DNA from: Rikenellaceae bacterium
Lineage (GTDB): Bacteria; Bacteroidota; Bacteroidia; Bacteroidales; Rikenellaceae
NCBI GenBank assembly: GCA_017442365.1
Contig: JAFRZW010000002.1
Location: 62,001-126,000 of the forward strand
Length of the DNA: 64,000 bases
Reading direction: 5' to 3'
The notes below the pieces were generated by a model. It was not told the DNA's origin, did not search any database, and was given only the letters and a program-made list of their open reading frames with translations. Below, in pieces: positions 52,148 to 61,725 of this stretch. Within the stretch, counting starts at the first letter, position 1, and each line of letters opens with the position of its first letter. The position numbers and the translations under genes are program-made.

Positions 52148-53552
52148 TGCGTCGTTTCCAGATAATGAATGCGATTAAAACTACGAGGGTAATCACGCCT
52201 CCAAGCACGTAGCTCAGCGTATGGTCGAGGTGGAACATCTCCTTTCCAAGGAAGAGATAAGTGCCACACACAAAGGTCATTATGACGGCAGGCAACATCG
52301 AAACCCAATAGTTCTTCTTGCGCTGAACCAGATAGACCGTAACGGCCCAAAGCGTAAAGACGGCCAGTGTCTGGTTGAACCACGCGAAGTAGCGCCACAC
52401 CACGTCGAAATCGACCAGCGTGATGATGAATCCGACGATGAACAACGGAATCGAGATGTAGAGTCGTTTCAGCAGGCTCTTCTGCTCGATGTGGAGGAAG
52501 TCGGCCACGATCAGTCGTGCGCTACGGAATGCCGTGTCGCCACTCGTAATCGGCGCAGCAATCACGCCCAGCACCGCCAGAATGCCACCCACGCGACCGA
52601 GCGTCGTATCGGCAATCAGTTTGACCGCCCACGAAGCGTTATTGCCGTGCTCGGCCAACGCCACACCCAAAGCCTCGACACCACCGAAGAATGCCATCGC
52701 AATCGCTGCCCAGATCAGCGCAATCAGGCTCTCCGAGATCATCGCACCGAAGAATACGGGGCGGCACTGCTTCTGGTCGGTCAGGCAGCGCGCCATCATC
52801 GGCGACTGCGTAGCGTGGAAACCAGAAATCGCACCGCACGCAATCGTAATGAAGAGCGTCGGCACGATGGGGAAGTCTGCCGCGTCGGCTTTGAAGTTGT
52901 GCAGCGAGGTCAGCTCGGGAATCGTGTAGTCGCCCACGAGCAACACGCCCAGCAGTCCGACCGCCATAAAGATCAATGCCGCACCGAACAACGGATAGAC
53001 GCGTCCGATGATCTTATCGACGGGCAATAACGTAGCCAAGATATAGTAAATCAATATGATAGCGATCCACCATTTGAGCGAGATAGCGGGTGTCATACCT
53101 GCCAGCAGACCCGCAGGACCGAGCAGAAATACCGCACCGACCAGCACCATCAGGCAGACGGTGAACACGCGCATCACCTGCTTGACGCCCGAGCCGAGGT
53201 ACTTACCGATGATTTCGGGCAGGCTCTGACCGTCGTTTTCGAGCGAGATCCAACCGCCCAAAAAGTCGTGCATCGCACCAAACAGAATACCGCCCGCCGT
53301 GATCCAGATGAATGCTACGGGACCGTACAGCGCACCGAGCACCGCACCGAAAATGGGGCCCAAGCCAGCGATGTTAAGCAGCTGAATGAGGAACGTTTTC
53401 CACTTCGGCAGGGGCATATAATCGACACCGTCGAAGAGTGTTTGCGAGGGTACGGGTTTGCCGGCCTCAGCGCCGACCAGACGTTCGAGATAGCGTCCAT
53501 AGACGAAGTAGGCAGCCACCAACAGAACGAAACAGACGATAAAAGTAATCAT
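52128..53552 (-). CDS. cstA: Carbon starvation protein A family transporter
   Basis: The 474-residue membrane protein has about twelve to thirteen hydrophobic segments and the CstA motifs YGRYLERLVGA, GPIFGAVLGALYGPVAF, HDFLGGWISLEN and FHATQSPMMARCL. CstA proteins import peptides or pyruvate. This version is the short type without the C-terminal extension of the roughly 700-residue E. coli protein. The following helical-protein gene overlaps its end. Confidence 0.9.
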   Translation of the reverse strand: MITFIVCFVLLVAAYFVYGRYLERLVGAEAGKPVPSQTLFDGVDYMPLPKWKTFLIQLLNIAGLGPIFGAVLGALYGPVAFIWITAGGILFGAMHDFLGGWISLENDGQSLPEIIGKYLGSGVKQVMRVFTVCLMVLVGAVFLLGPAGLLAGMTPAISLKWWIAIILIYYILATLLPVDKIIGRVYPLFGAALIFMAVGLLGVLLVGDYTIPELTSLHNFKADAADFPIVPTLFITIACGAISGFHATQSPMMARCLTDQKQCRPVFFGAMISESLIALIWAAIAMAFFGGVEALGVALAEHGNNASWAVKLIADTTLGRVGGILAVLGVIAAPITSGDTAFRSARLIVADFLHIEQKSLLKRLYISIPLFIVGFIITLVDFDVVWRYFAWFNQTLAVFTLWAVTVYLVQRKKNYWVSMLPAVIMTFVCGTYLFLGKEMFHLDHTLSYVLGGVITLVVLIAFIIWKRRNDTPTA

Positions 53553-53656
53553 AATCGGGGTTAGTTAATTTTATGCGAAGATACAAAGAAAATCGGAGTA
53601 GCGGTCGAGGTGTCGCACAAAATTTTGCGATAAAATGATATAATTTTGTTTGAAAG

Positions 53657-53688
53657 TTGGAATATTCGAAAAATTTTTCGGATATTTG
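53657..53688 (+). promoter_or_regulatory. Promoter of tRNA-Thr
   Basis: TTG (53657-53659), 21-bp gap and GATATTTG (53681-53688), one mismatch to TAnnTTTG, 33 bp before the tRNA. It is read divergently from cstA in the 168-bp gap. Confidence 0.6.
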
Positions 53689-53720
53689 CAGCGCAAAAGG
53701 ATCAAGACCTTTGAAGTGAT

Positions 53721-53793
53721 GCCGCAATAGCTCAGTTGGTAGAGCGTTTCACTCGTAATGAAGAGGTCACGAGTTCAAGTCTCGTTTGCGGCT
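53721..53793 (+). tRNA. tRNA-Thr (anticodon CGT)
   Basis: The acceptor stem GCCGCAA/TTGCGGC (53721-53727 with 53786-53792) is perfect, with discriminator T at 53793. D-loop AGCTCAGTTGGTAGAGC, anticodon loop CTCGTAA with CGT at 53754-53756 and T-loop TTCAAGT are standard. CCA is not encoded. Confidence 0.95.
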
Positions 53794-53799
53794 CATCTG

Positions 53800-53833
53800 C
53801 TCCCCGAAACCGCCACGTTTCGGGGAGTTTTTT
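53800..53833 (+). terminator. Terminator of tRNA-Thr
   Basis: An 11-bp perfect stem CTCCCCGAAAC/GTTTCGGGGAG (53800-53810 with 53817-53827) is followed by TTTTTT. Confidence 0.9.
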
Positions 53834-53881
53834 GTCGGTATGCCCCTCTCCACAAACGATGATTCGGCGTAGCCGGTAAAA

Positions 53882-53913
53882 CTAAAAGTAGCCACCCAAA
53901 CAGGCGGCTACTT
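53882..53913 (-). terminator. Terminator of the DUF4296 lipoprotein operon
   Basis: AAGTAGCC (53906-53913 side, minus strand) pairs with GGCTACTT (53886-53893) across a 12-nt loop, followed on the minus strand by TTTAG. It lies 25 bp beyond the stop codon. Confidence 0.75.
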
Positions 53914-53937
53914 ATCTCTATTATATATAAAGTATCT

Positions 53938-54807
53938 CTACTCGATTCGGGGCGGGAGAGCGAAGTAGAGCGCGCTATCCGCGGCCGTTGCCGGTGGCTC
54001 CGGAGTGTAGAACCCATCGACGAGCAGGCGGAATCCGAAGTTGAGTGCCGTCAGCGAATCCAACGCCTCTTCGCGCGGCAGGTAGTACTTAACCGTCAGT
54101 GAATCAATCGTAAAGTGCGGGCGCTTGGGCTTTGCATTCAGGTTGCAGAGTTCCAACACAAGCTCCACAACCGATGAATCTGCAATGAACGAATGGCTAT
54201 ACTTGTCGCGTGTTTGTCGGCGGTAGCGCGAGGTGTAGTATTTCGAGCGATGCTTGGCAGAGTCGAGGAAATAGCCAACAGATCGATGGCTCGGATTTTT
54301 GTCGGTCGAGTCGATCTGGTAATAATACTCTACACGATACTCGCCTGCACGAGGTATCGGTATGTGGCGTTTCATACGCGCTGTGTCGGAGAGCGAGCGC
54401 ATACGAATCGTTGTGTCGAAGTAGATGCGTTGCACTGTAAGGCGGCGGGCGATAGCATTGATCGTGTCGAGATCGGCCACCTGAGCGTTCAGCAGATCCG
54501 ATTCGAGTTCGAGGCGCTGGATAGCCATTTCGACTGCGTCGGAGAGGCGGGCACTCTTTCGTTTCGAGAAGCTGTTGATCGTAAGATGCAGGTCTTCAAC
54601 CGTATAGCCATACTTCTCGAAGATGGGCTCATAGAGCATCATACTATCCAGGTCGATACCCTGACGATCGACGTAGGCGTTCGTGAGATAGACATCGTAG
54701 AAGATGTCGGCCAGTTCGTCGTCGGGGATCACGCGCGGTTTGTTGCACGAGGCGAGCGCGATGCTTGCCAGCGCGAGAACAAGGGTGCGTATCGGTAATT
54801 TCATCAT
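53938..54807 (-). CDS. DUF4296 family lipoprotein
   Basis: The 289-residue protein has a lipoprotein signal peptide with lipobox LASC (Cys at residue 20). The DUF4296 region follows (PDDELADIFYDVYLTNAYVDRQ, about 29-110), beginning with the conserved I-P-x-D-x-x motif. The C-terminal part is variable. These lipoproteins are common in Bacteroidetes; their function is unknown. It is the last gene of a minus-strand cluster and lies 15 bp after the LolE-like permease gene, a possible functional link to lipoprotein sorting. Confidence 0.82.
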   Translation of the reverse strand: MMKLPIRTLVLALASIALASCNKPRVIPDDELADIFYDVYLTNAYVDRQGIDLDSMMLYEPIFEKYGYTVEDLHLTINSFSKRKSARLSDAVEMAIQRLELESDLLNAQVADLDTINAIARRLTVQRIYFDTTIRMRSLSDTARMKRHIPIPRAGEYRVEYYYQIDSTDKNPSHRSVGYFLDSAKHRSKYYTSRYRRQTRDKYSHSFIADSSVVELVLELCNLNAKPKRPHFTIDSLTVKYYLPREEALDSLTALNFGFRLLVDGFYTPEPPATAADSALYFALPPRIE

Positions 54808-54822
54808 TTTCTATTCAAATAT

Positions 54823-56037
54823 TTACTTTTCGGTCGGGCGTATCATCGTGCGCACGGTGAGCTGTGTGATAGCCATCGTTACGATCGCCATTGCCGCTAT
54901 AATCAACAATATATCAGTCAGTTTCATCTCGACGGGATAGCATCTGACAACGAACGTCGTGCCGGGCATTTCGATCAATCCGAAGTGTTGTTGAGCCCAA
55001 CAGATGCCCACGCCCAGCACCAATCCTATTGCTGCGCCGAGGAGTCCGATCAGCGCGCCCTGACCCGTAAAGATTGAGCGCACAAATTCGGTACGAGCAC
55101 CGATGGCCCGCAGAGTGGTGATGTTGTCGCGTTTGTCGATGATGAGCATTGCGAGCGAGCCGACGATCGAGAACGAGGCAATGATCAGGACCAGCAGCGA
55201 GATGAAGAAAATGCCCCACTTTTCGTACTTCATAATGCGATACAGAGCGGCCTGTTGTTCGAGTCGTGTTACGACCTTAAAGTCGTCGCCCACAGCCCCT
55301 TGCACTGCGTCGCGAGTACGCTCCAATGAGGCTTCGTCGCGCACATCAACCAGCAGTTGCGAGGCACGTCCGTCGTAGTCGAACAGCGATTGTGCCAGCT
55401 CGATCGTGGTCAGAATATAGCCATCATCGACGTCGCCACTGATCATAAAAACACCCGACGGCCACGTGCGACGATGGGTATAGGCATCGATCGGCAGCAG
55501 GGTCGAGATCTCGCCTCGACGGGGCGAGTAGAGGTTGAGCGGGGTGTCGAGGAAGGTTCGCACGCCCAGACGGTAAGCGACGCTCGATCCGACGCAAGCC
55601 TGTTCGATTTCGCCCAGACGCAGCTCAAATTCGCCCGTTTGAACGTAGTCGGTCATCGGCAGTACATCGGTGTAATTGTCATCTACGCCACGAACGGTTA
55701 TCACCACCTGGCGACCTCCATATTCGGCTAATGCGCTCTGTTCAAGGGCGAACGACACTCCGCGCACGCCTTCGATCGAACGTATCGAGTCGGTCGGCAG
55801 GGCGTCGGTCATAAACGTTTTACCCTCACGCGGTCGCACCTCCAAATCGGCATCGAAAGCCGACTGCATACCATCGACCAGACCCGCAAAACCGTTGAAA
55901 ACCGACATCAGGATAATCATCGCCGCCACGGGCACACCCACGGCCACGACGCTCACTGCGGAGATCACATTGATCACCGAGTGCGACTTGGCCGAGAACA
56001 GGTAGCGGCGGGCAAAGAGTTGCGAGAGTCGATTCAT
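54823..56037 (-). CDS. LolE/FtsX-type ABC permease
   Basis: The 404-residue protein shows the LolC/LolE layout: first membrane helix at about residues 20-48 (with SVVAVGVPVAAMIILMSVFNGF), a large periplasmic MacB-PCD domain (about 50-265) and three helices at about 275-395. The N-terminal FARRYLFSAKSHSVINVIS motif is typical of LolE-like proteins. LolCDE extracts lipoproteins from the inner membrane; the ATPase LolD is not in this window. rbfA lies 33 bp upstream on the same strand. Confidence 0.85.
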   Translation of the reverse strand: MNRLSQLFARRYLFSAKSHSVINVISAVSVVAVGVPVAAMIILMSVFNGFAGLVDGMQSAFDADLEVRPREGKTFMTDALPTDSIRSIEGVRGVSFALEQSALAEYGGRQVVITVRGVDDNYTDVLPMTDYVQTGEFELRLGEIEQACVGSSVAYRLGVRTFLDTPLNLYSPRRGEISTLLPIDAYTHRRTWPSGVFMISGDVDDGYILTTIELAQSLFDYDGRASQLLVDVRDEASLERTRDAVQGAVGDDFKVVTRLEQQAALYRIMKYEKWGIFFISLLVLIIASFSIVGSLAMLIIDKRDNITTLRAIGARTEFVRSIFTGQGALIGLLGAAIGLVLGVGICWAQQHFGLIEMPGTTFVVRCYPVEMKLTDILLIIAAMAIVTMAITQLTVRTMIRPTEK

Positions 56038-56070
56038 CGTGCGGAACGTATCAGATTGTTTTTAAGGCTG

Positions 56071-56412
56071 TTACTCCTCTTTGAGCAGCGTGTCGATGTT
56101 GGCGATGTACTCCAACGAATCGTCCAAGAAGAACTGCAATTCGGGCACGCTCTTCACCTGATTGCGAATACGCTGACCCAGCGCGCGACGAATCAGCCAG
56201 TTGTTCTCTTCGAGCGTGCGCATCACCTCAGCGCTACGTTCGAAGGGGAAGATACTGAAATAGATTTTGGCATAATTCAGGTCGGGCGACACGCGCACGG
56301 TCGTAACCGACGCCATCACGCCACGCACCAACGATGCGCCCTCTTTGAGCAGAATCTCGGCAACGTCCTTCTGAATCTGACGCGCCATTTTAGCTTGTCT
56401 TGTACTTTCCAT
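56071..56412 (-). CDS. rbfA: Ribosome-binding factor A
   Basis: The 113-residue KH-like protein has the RbfA pattern: RQAKMARQIQKDVAEILLKEG, VTTVRVSPDLNYAKIYFSIF and PELQFFLDDSLEYIANIDTLL. RbfA helps mature the 30S subunit during 16S processing. The length is normal. It precedes the LolE-like gene in the cluster. Confidence 0.93.
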   Translation of the reverse strand: MESTRQAKMARQIQKDVAEILLKEGASLVRGVMASVTTVRVSPDLNYAKIYFSIFPFERSAEVMRTLEENNWLIRRALGQRIRNQVKSVPELQFFLDDSLEYIANIDTLLKEE

Positions 56413-56439
56413 TTATCTCTGTTTTTCTTTGTTAATCAA

Positions 56440-57309
56440 CTACTTGCCACCTGCGACTTGCAATGCTGCGCGCTTTGGCGAATTGGCTGCGGCGGCCTCT
56501 TTTGCTGCTTTTCGTTCGGCTTCGATACGACGTTTTTCGGCACGACGCGCACGATTTTCGCGCATACGTTCGAAGGCATCGAATTCACTTGCCTTGCCCA
56601 AACGGTGTCCATAGCCGACCGTAATATATATGTTGTCCAATGGTGAGCGTCGTGGCGTCGTAGCGAACGGATTTTCGGGGCCATCGGTTGCGTTGCCCGA
56701 GTAGCGGTTGGTATTTCGAACGATGTCGCCATAGCCGAAATAGTAGCGCGCGCCAACCGAAAATTCGTTTCTGCCTGCCAAGTAGGCCACACCGCCACCA
56801 CCTGCCAAGCCGTAGTTCCAGCGGTTGTCGCGCACCACTTTGAAGTGATAGGTGCCCGAGGCATTTTGCAGCTCATTGACGTAGGTCGATGAGATGTTGT
56901 AGGAGAACGTAGCTGCCAAGTCGATATAGACTCTCAGGCGGAAATTTGCCAAATAAAAGTGTGGTTGCCAGACGATTGGCACCATCACCGAATTGATGTG
57001 GCGCGTGTATCGCAGAGCTTTTGTAGCCTCGTCCTCCGACGAGAAGTAGGGGTAGTAGGAGTAGCCACGTTTCATAAATTCGATGTCGGCACCCACCGCA
57101 CCCACATAGCGTTGGGCCGTATAATGACGCCACGTAACGCCACCCGTATAGCCGCCCCACATCATTCGCATCTCTTGTTTGGGGTAGAAGCGGGCATTCG
57201 ACGCGCCCCAGCCTCCCTTGACGCCAATGACGTGCTGGGCGTGAGCACTCGTTGCCACTCCGACTGTCGCCACAAGGGCGATAAATATGTTTAAGATCCT
57301 ATATCTCAT
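56440..57309 (-). CDS. Exported outer-membrane beta-barrel protein
   Basis: Start set at ATG 57307-57309 (MRYRILNIFIALVATVGVATSAHAQ), which gives a signal peptide cleaved after AHA. The mature part alternates strands with Tyr/Phe and Gly (GVKGGWGASNARFY, YRYFGYGDIV-like YYFGYGDIV, ITVGYGHRLG), as in PorT/OmpW-like barrels of Bacteroidetes. The last 50 residues are a highly basic Arg/Ala/Glu helix (ENRARRAEKRRIEAERKAAK) outside the barrel. No precise family is assigned. It starts 4 bp after the stop of the Big_5 lipoprotein gene. Confidence 0.72.
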   Translation of the reverse strand: MRYRILNIFIALVATVGVATSAHAQHVIGVKGGWGASNARFYPKQEMRMMWGGYTGGVTWRHYTAQRYVGAVGADIEFMKRGYSYYPYFSSEDEATKALRYTRHINSVMVPIVWQPHFYLANFRLRVYIDLAATFSYNISSTYVNELQNASGTYHFKVVRDNRWNYGLAGGGGVAYLAGRNEFSVGARYYFGYGDIVRNTNRYSGNATDGPENPFATTPRRSPLDNIYITVGYGHRLGKASEFDAFERMRENRARRAEKRRIEAERKAAKEAAAANSPKRAALQVAGGK

Positions 57310-57313
57310 CTGT

Positions 57314-59368
57314 TTAGAAATTAAAGTTCGATCCGAAACCGCCAAACGGATTACCGCCCGAATGGTTGTGCGTGCCCTCCTCTTTGCGACGTTTCTCCTC
57401 TTCGCGTTTCTTGCGTACCTCTTCGTAATACTTGACCAATCGAACGCTCTCGCGCGCGTCGAGCTGGCGGATCAGCGACTGCATCGTAACGGGAGCAAAC
57501 ATTCGGTTCATATCAGCCACAATCTCGACGTCCCAATTCATCTTGGTCGAGATCACCTCTTCGTCGCGTTCGTTGCGATAGACCTCGACACGTTCGGGTT
57601 GGCGACCTTCGATCAGGTTGCCACTATCCCAGCGTCCGTTGCCATTGGCGTCCTCGACGATGCGCACACGGTGCTCACCCTCAGCTACATAGCTGAACGT
57701 GTGCTTGCCCGTTCGGGCGTCGCGGATCTCGTCGATCACCTTCTTGCCGTCCGAGCCGAGCAGTTGCAAGATGTAGGTTGACGAGTCGCTACGACCGCGC
57801 AGGTCGATGATTACTTTGGCATATTTTTCGGCAGCCATCGTGGTCAGCTCCTTGGTGATCGAGTCGTTGGCATAGCCCGCCACATCGACAAAGATCGAGT
57901 CGGGAATCGTAAGTTTATATTTCAATCCGTCGCCCCACTTGGTCATCAATCGCCAGCGACGCATATTGGTTGTGTCGCGCGTGAGTTCGATGGGCACATT
58001 GCGTGTCTGCTGTTTGTCGTCGATCTCGGCGAGAGTGATCATTGCGGTATCCAGCTTCACCAACGGATACTCGAATTCGAACTCCAAGCCGCGTTCGGGA
58101 TTGATGTCGCCCGAGGTTGTAATGCGGTACGAGAAGGGATTTTTGACGGGAGGTGGCGTGTACTCTTCGCCTGCCTCTTCGGCCTTTTTACGCTCGCGCT
58201 CCTCGCGTTCGCGGGCACGTTCCTCCTCTTTGGTCTCGATCTTGCGCCACGCGAGTGCTAACGGCTCGGTGGAGATATTCAGCGTATTGGTGGTATCGTG
58301 CTTCATATAGACAATGCGACCCTTGATCGTGTCGGGCAGCTCTTCGGGCGGGACGTTCAGCCACAACGACATCGTGTCGCGGCCCTCGGTCTGGAACTCC
58401 CAGATCACACGCTCCGAGGCTATGCTGTCGAAGATGATGCTATCGATCTGCGGACGTGGCGCACCGAAGCGCAGTATCGCCTGATTGCTCTTGGGGCGTT
58501 CGGCCGAGGTGAGCATCTGACGTTTGAACGTGCCGTCCATAAACATTCGCATATAGATTTGCGGCTCACCCGTCCAGTAGCGACGCAACGAGTCGTACCA
58601 GATGGCAAACTCCTGCATTTCGAGCGGGTTGTAGGTCGAATCGACAAAGCCGACCAGATCCGTTCCCGGGTCGTACATCTGATTGTCGTTTTTGTCTTGG
58701 AAGGCATAGATACGATAATCGATCGGCTTCAAATGTTGTGCGAGGAAGATACCGTTGGTCTCGGCACGGGCAATGGCGTCGGGCTCTCGGCGCAGCAGTG
58801 TCGAGTCGAACTCGGCAGTGCGTACCGCCGTATCAAGTGCCAGCGAATCGGCACGATAGAAGTAGATGTAGCTCTTGCCGACGCTATCCGATTTCTGCGC
58901 GTCGGCCGTGTAGCCCGACATCCACATCGAGTCGATCTCCTCGCCTGTCGAGAAGACATACGAGAACGAGTGCAGAGGGTTACCCTCGTTGTTGTCGCGC
59001 AGTGCGGCACCGAAATTCAGGACGTAGGTTTGGTCGTCGCGCAGGGTATCCTTGATGTCGATCATCACGCCTCGGCCACGAATCGAGAGAGTCGGTTTGC
59101 TCTTCATTCGAGGCGAGGTGAAGAACTCTTTGTGCTGATCTTTGAGCTGCACATACTCGTTGAACTCGACGAATATGCGCTTTGCGGCGAACTTGGTCGA
59201 GAAATTTTCGGGTGTAGCGACCATCAGCACGGGCGGAATCGTATCGCGAGGGCCACCCTGCGGAGTTGTAGTGTTGGCACAACGAACAAGCAACGACGAT
59301 AGAAACAGCATTACAACTGCCATCTTCGCCACTGTTCGGAGCGACATTATCTGTTTGAAGCGGATCAT
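57314..59368 (-). CDS. Lipoprotein with N-terminal Ig-like (Big_5) domain
   Basis: The 684-residue protein carries a lipoprotein signal (lipobox LLVRC, Cys about residue 30 from the first ATG; a second ATG at 59347 shortens the leader by seven residues). A Big_5 domain follows (about 42-140, PPVLMVATPENFSTKF), then long beta-rich segments. The EERAREREERERKKAEEAGEE run (about 370-390) is a charged helix. The end is rich in Gly and Asn (GGNPFGGFG). Such proteins are conserved in Bacteroidetes and of unknown function. The barrel gene follows closely, suggesting an envelope complex. Confidence 0.8.
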   Translation of the reverse strand: MIRFKQIMSLRTVAKMAVVMLFLSSLLVRCANTTTPQGGPRDTIPPVLMVATPENFSTKFAAKRIFVEFNEYVQLKDQHKEFFTSPRMKSKPTLSIRGRGVMIDIKDTLRDDQTYVLNFGAALRDNNEGNPLHSFSYVFSTGEEIDSMWMSGYTADAQKSDSVGKSYIYFYRADSLALDTAVRTAEFDSTLLRREPDAIARAETNGIFLAQHLKPIDYRIYAFQDKNDNQMYDPGTDLVGFVDSTYNPLEMQEFAIWYDSLRRYWTGEPQIYMRMFMDGTFKRQMLTSAERPKSNQAILRFGAPRPQIDSIIFDSIASERVIWEFQTEGRDTMSLWLNVPPEELPDTIKGRIVYMKHDTTNTLNISTEPLALAWRKIETKEEERAREREERERKKAEEAGEEYTPPPVKNPFSYRITTSGDINPERGLEFEFEYPLVKLDTAMITLAEIDDKQQTRNVPIELTRDTTNMRRWRLMTKWGDGLKYKLTIPDSIFVDVAGYANDSITKELTTMAAEKYAKVIIDLRGRSDSSTYILQLLGSDGKKVIDEIRDARTGKHTFSYVAEGEHRVRIVEDANGNGRWDSGNLIEGRQPERVEVYRNERDEEVISTKMNWDVEIVADMNRMFAPVTMQSLIRQLDARESVRLVKYYEEVRKKREEEKRRKEEGTHNHSGGNPFGGFGSNFNF

Positions 59369-59404
59369 CTTCCAGCGTTTATTCTTGAAACTACTTACGT
59401 TTTG

Positions 59405-60016
59405 TTATTCGATCGGATCGGCCGGTGTGTATTGACCCTCGTTGCCGTTGTTCTCGTTGCCACCTTCGGGCTCGGTCGGTTCGGTCGGCTCGGTCGGTGT
59501 TTCGGGCTCCTCGGGCTCCTCGGGTTCGGGTGCAACGTAGGCTTCGTTGTTCATACGCCACGCACCCTCCGTATAGCGTTTCTGTGCCGACCACGGGCGC
59601 CACGTAATGCTCACATACAGGTCGGGCAGATTCTCCACCACCTCGGTCATACGCCAGCAGTAGAGTTTATTCTTCGTATCGACCACCACGATCGTTGCGG
59701 GCGTTGCCGTCAGTTGCACGACCACGGTCGAGTCGGCCTGCTCAGCACGCGACATTGCGTCCGAGCGCTTTTCGCCCGATGTTTTCGAGGTCAGCACGCC
59801 ATTCAGTGCGTCCTCGAACGAGGCGACTGTCCATTGCGTTGTGTCGGCTGCAAAGGCGTAGGCTATCGTCCCTTCACCCTGCACTGCCACGCCACCCGAT
59901 TCGGCCTGATAGTAGGGTCGAACGTGGTAGCGGCAGTCCATCGTTACCTTCTTGAAGCAACCTGTCGTGGCGACCATAACGACCGCCAATACTATGATTC
60001 TAAGCCATTTATTCAT
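59405..60016 (-). CDS. Small lipoprotein with Pro/Glu/Thr-rich tail
   Basis: Start at ATG 60014-60016 (MNKWLRIIVLAVVMVATTGC), lipobox ATTGC with Cys at residue 20. The 203-residue protein has a beta-rich domain (about 25-150) and then a tail of about 45 residues dominated by Pro, Glu and Thr (EPEEPEEPETPTEPTEP), probably an extended linker. No family is recognised; the region around residues 60-140 resembles DUF4136-like lipoproteins only in general character. The start overlaps the folK end by 8 bp. Confidence 0.7.
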   Translation of the reverse strand: MNKWLRIIVLAVVMVATTGCFKKVTMDCRYHVRPYYQAESGGVAVQGEGTIAYAFAADTTQWTVASFEDALNGVLTSKTSGEKRSDAMSRAEQADSTVVVQLTATPATIVVVDTKNKLYCWRMTEVVENLPDLYVSITWRPWSAQKRYTEGAWRMNNEAYVAPEPEEPEEPETPTEPTEPTEPEGGNENNGNEGQYTPADPIE

Positions 60017-60527
60017 TGCCAATAACCTCACTTTCGTGTTTCGAGAGCAGTTCTGTGCGCAGCTCCTCCATTGTCTTGCCCGACACAGGGTGCTTGCGGC
60101 TCTTCATCAATTCGCAGAGAGGTGCCAGCACAAAGTCGCGCTCTTCGATCAGCGGGTGCGGAATGGTCAGTCGGGGCGACTCCAAGACCAGATCGTCGTA
60201 GAACAGAATGTCGATGTCGATCATACGCGACGAGTAGGGAGCACCCGTTTCGGTTTTGATACGTGCCTCCTCTTCGCGGTTGCGACCCAATTCGTGCTCG
60301 ATAGACTGCACTGCGTCGAGCACCTCGTCAGCCGACAGATCGGTATCGACCTCCAAAACCTGGTTTGAGAACTCCTCGTCAGCCGAGAAACCCCACGGGC
60401 GGCTCTTGTAACGGTGCGAGCAACGCAGGACGATGCCCACCTGATCGTTGATCATTCGTTGTGCGGTGCGCAGGCGCGTTTTGACGTCGCCCAGATTGCC
60501 GCCTGTGATTAATACTACACGTGCCAT
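60009..60527 (-). CDS. folK: 2-amino-4-hydroxy-6-hydroxymethyldihydropteridine diphosphokinase
   Basis: The 172-residue HPPK shows ITGGNLGDVKTRLRTAQRMI at the N-terminus, YKSRPWGF, and the catalytic block SRMIDIDILFYDDL followed by IPHPLIEERDFVLAPL. It pyrophosphorylates 6-hydroxymethyl-dihydropterin for folate synthesis, upstream of FolC in the pathway. It follows holB by 23 bp. Confidence 0.95.
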   Translation of the reverse strand: MARVVLITGGNLGDVKTRLRTAQRMINDQVGIVLRCSHRYKSRPWGFSADEEFSNQVLEVDTDLSADEVLDAVQSIEHELGRNREEEARIKTETGAPYSSRMIDIDILFYDDLVLESPRLTIPHPLIEERDFVLAPLCELMKSRKHPVSGKTMEELRTELLSKHESEVIGNE

Positions 60528-60550
60528 ATTAGGTTGTAAGTTTTTTTAGT

Positions 60551-61693
60551 TTATATTTTAACAATTAATTTACTGATTGCCAATGCAAAATGGGTTGCCA
60601 CGATCAACGCGTTGCCATTCTGTACGATCTGCCCGCGAGCGGTTTCGAACTCAGCCACCAATGCTTCGATGTTGTGGTTGCCGACGAAGGGCGCGAATTT
60701 CGAACAGAAGGCCGCCTCCTCGGCCCACAAATAGCTAATTTCGGCCATACCGGCGTTGAGCATATAGCTCTCGCGCAGCAGTCGGAGCGCATCGCCGAAG
60801 AATGCGATCTGCCTATCGCGCGTCAGTGTTGCGAACGACTCGGCCCAATCCAGCAATTCGAGGTGTTTGTTGCTGTAACTCAGGCGCATCAACGTACAGA
60901 ACATCTCGAACGAGGCCGCTGCCATTTGGTCGCCACCGCCCACCAGACGTCGCGCCTCGATCAGGTCGCCACACGCCAAACGGGCCAACTGATCGGCACG
61001 CTCGCGCTCCAAACCGCTCTCTCTCACAAGTTGCTCGGCCAGCTCTTCGCTGTCGATTCGAGGTACGGCGACCTCCTGCGTACGCGAGATGATGGTCGAG
61101 AGCAGACGCTGCGGCTGACGGCTAACCATCAGGAAGAGAGTCTTTTCCCACGGCTCTTCGAGGATTTTGAGCAGCGTATTTGCCGCCTCGACATTCATCA
61201 GTTCGGGCAGCCACACCAGCACGATCTTATATTCGCCCTCGAAGCTCTTGAACGACAACGTGCGGATAATCTCGCCCGCATCGTGCACCGAAATCAGCGG
61301 TTTGAGCGTCTTGCCAAGATCCAGCCGATCGTTCCACATCGACTCGTCGAAGTATCCTCCCGTCGAGCGGATCTGCTCGCGCCACAGCGGCAAGAAGTCG
61401 CCACTCATCACCTTCTCGCCCGACTTTTTACCCTGCTTATTGACCGGAAATACGAAGTGCAGATCGGGGTGCGCCAGCTCCTCCATCTTGCGGCACGAGG
61501 GGCACTCGCCACACGAATCGCCATCGTGGCGATTGGTGCAGTTGATGTATTGTGCATACGCCAACGCCATCGGCAACGCGCCACCGCCGCACTCGCCCGT
61601 GAAGAGCTGAGCGTGGCTCACACGACCCTGATCGACCGCGCGTCGCAGCTGTTCCTTAATCTCGTTGTGTCCTATTACGTCCGAAAATCGCAT
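60551..61693 (-). CDS. holB: DNA polymerase III subunit delta prime-like clamp-loader protein
   Basis: The 380-residue AAA+ protein has the clamp-loader layout. The P-loop is degenerate (TGECGGGALPMALAY), as expected of the non-hydrolysing delta prime subunit. A zinc-type segment CTNRHDGDSCGECPSC (about 52-67) and the sensor motif ANTLLKILEEPWEKTLFLMV near residue 170 are present. SRT in IISRTQEV supports the clamp-loader family. It loads the beta clamp with DnaX and HolA. Confidence 0.9.
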   Translation of the reverse strand: MRFSDVIGHNEIKEQLRRAVDQGRVSHAQLFTGECGGGALPMALAYAQYINCTNRHDGDSCGECPSCRKMEELAHPDLHFVFPVNKQGKKSGEKVMSGDFLPLWREQIRSTGGYFDESMWNDRLDLGKTLKPLISVHDAGEIIRTLSFKSFEGEYKIVLVWLPELMNVEAANTLLKILEEPWEKTLFLMVSRQPQRLLSTIISRTQEVAVPRIDSEELAEQLVRESGLERERADQLARLACGDLIEARRLVGGGDQMAAASFEMFCTLMRLSYSNKHLELLDWAESFATLTRDRQIAFFGDALRLLRESYMLNAGMAEISYLWAEEAAFCSKFAPFVGNHNIEALVAEFETARGQIVQNGNALIVATHFALAISKLIVKI

Positions 61694-61725
61694 TTTCAGT
61701 CAGTTTTTGTTTATTCCCACTAAAT

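Noticed and set aside
58298..59302. 334-codon plus-strand frame opposite the Big_5 lipoprotein
   Set aside because: Antisense shadow; the lipoprotein frame has signal peptide and domain support.
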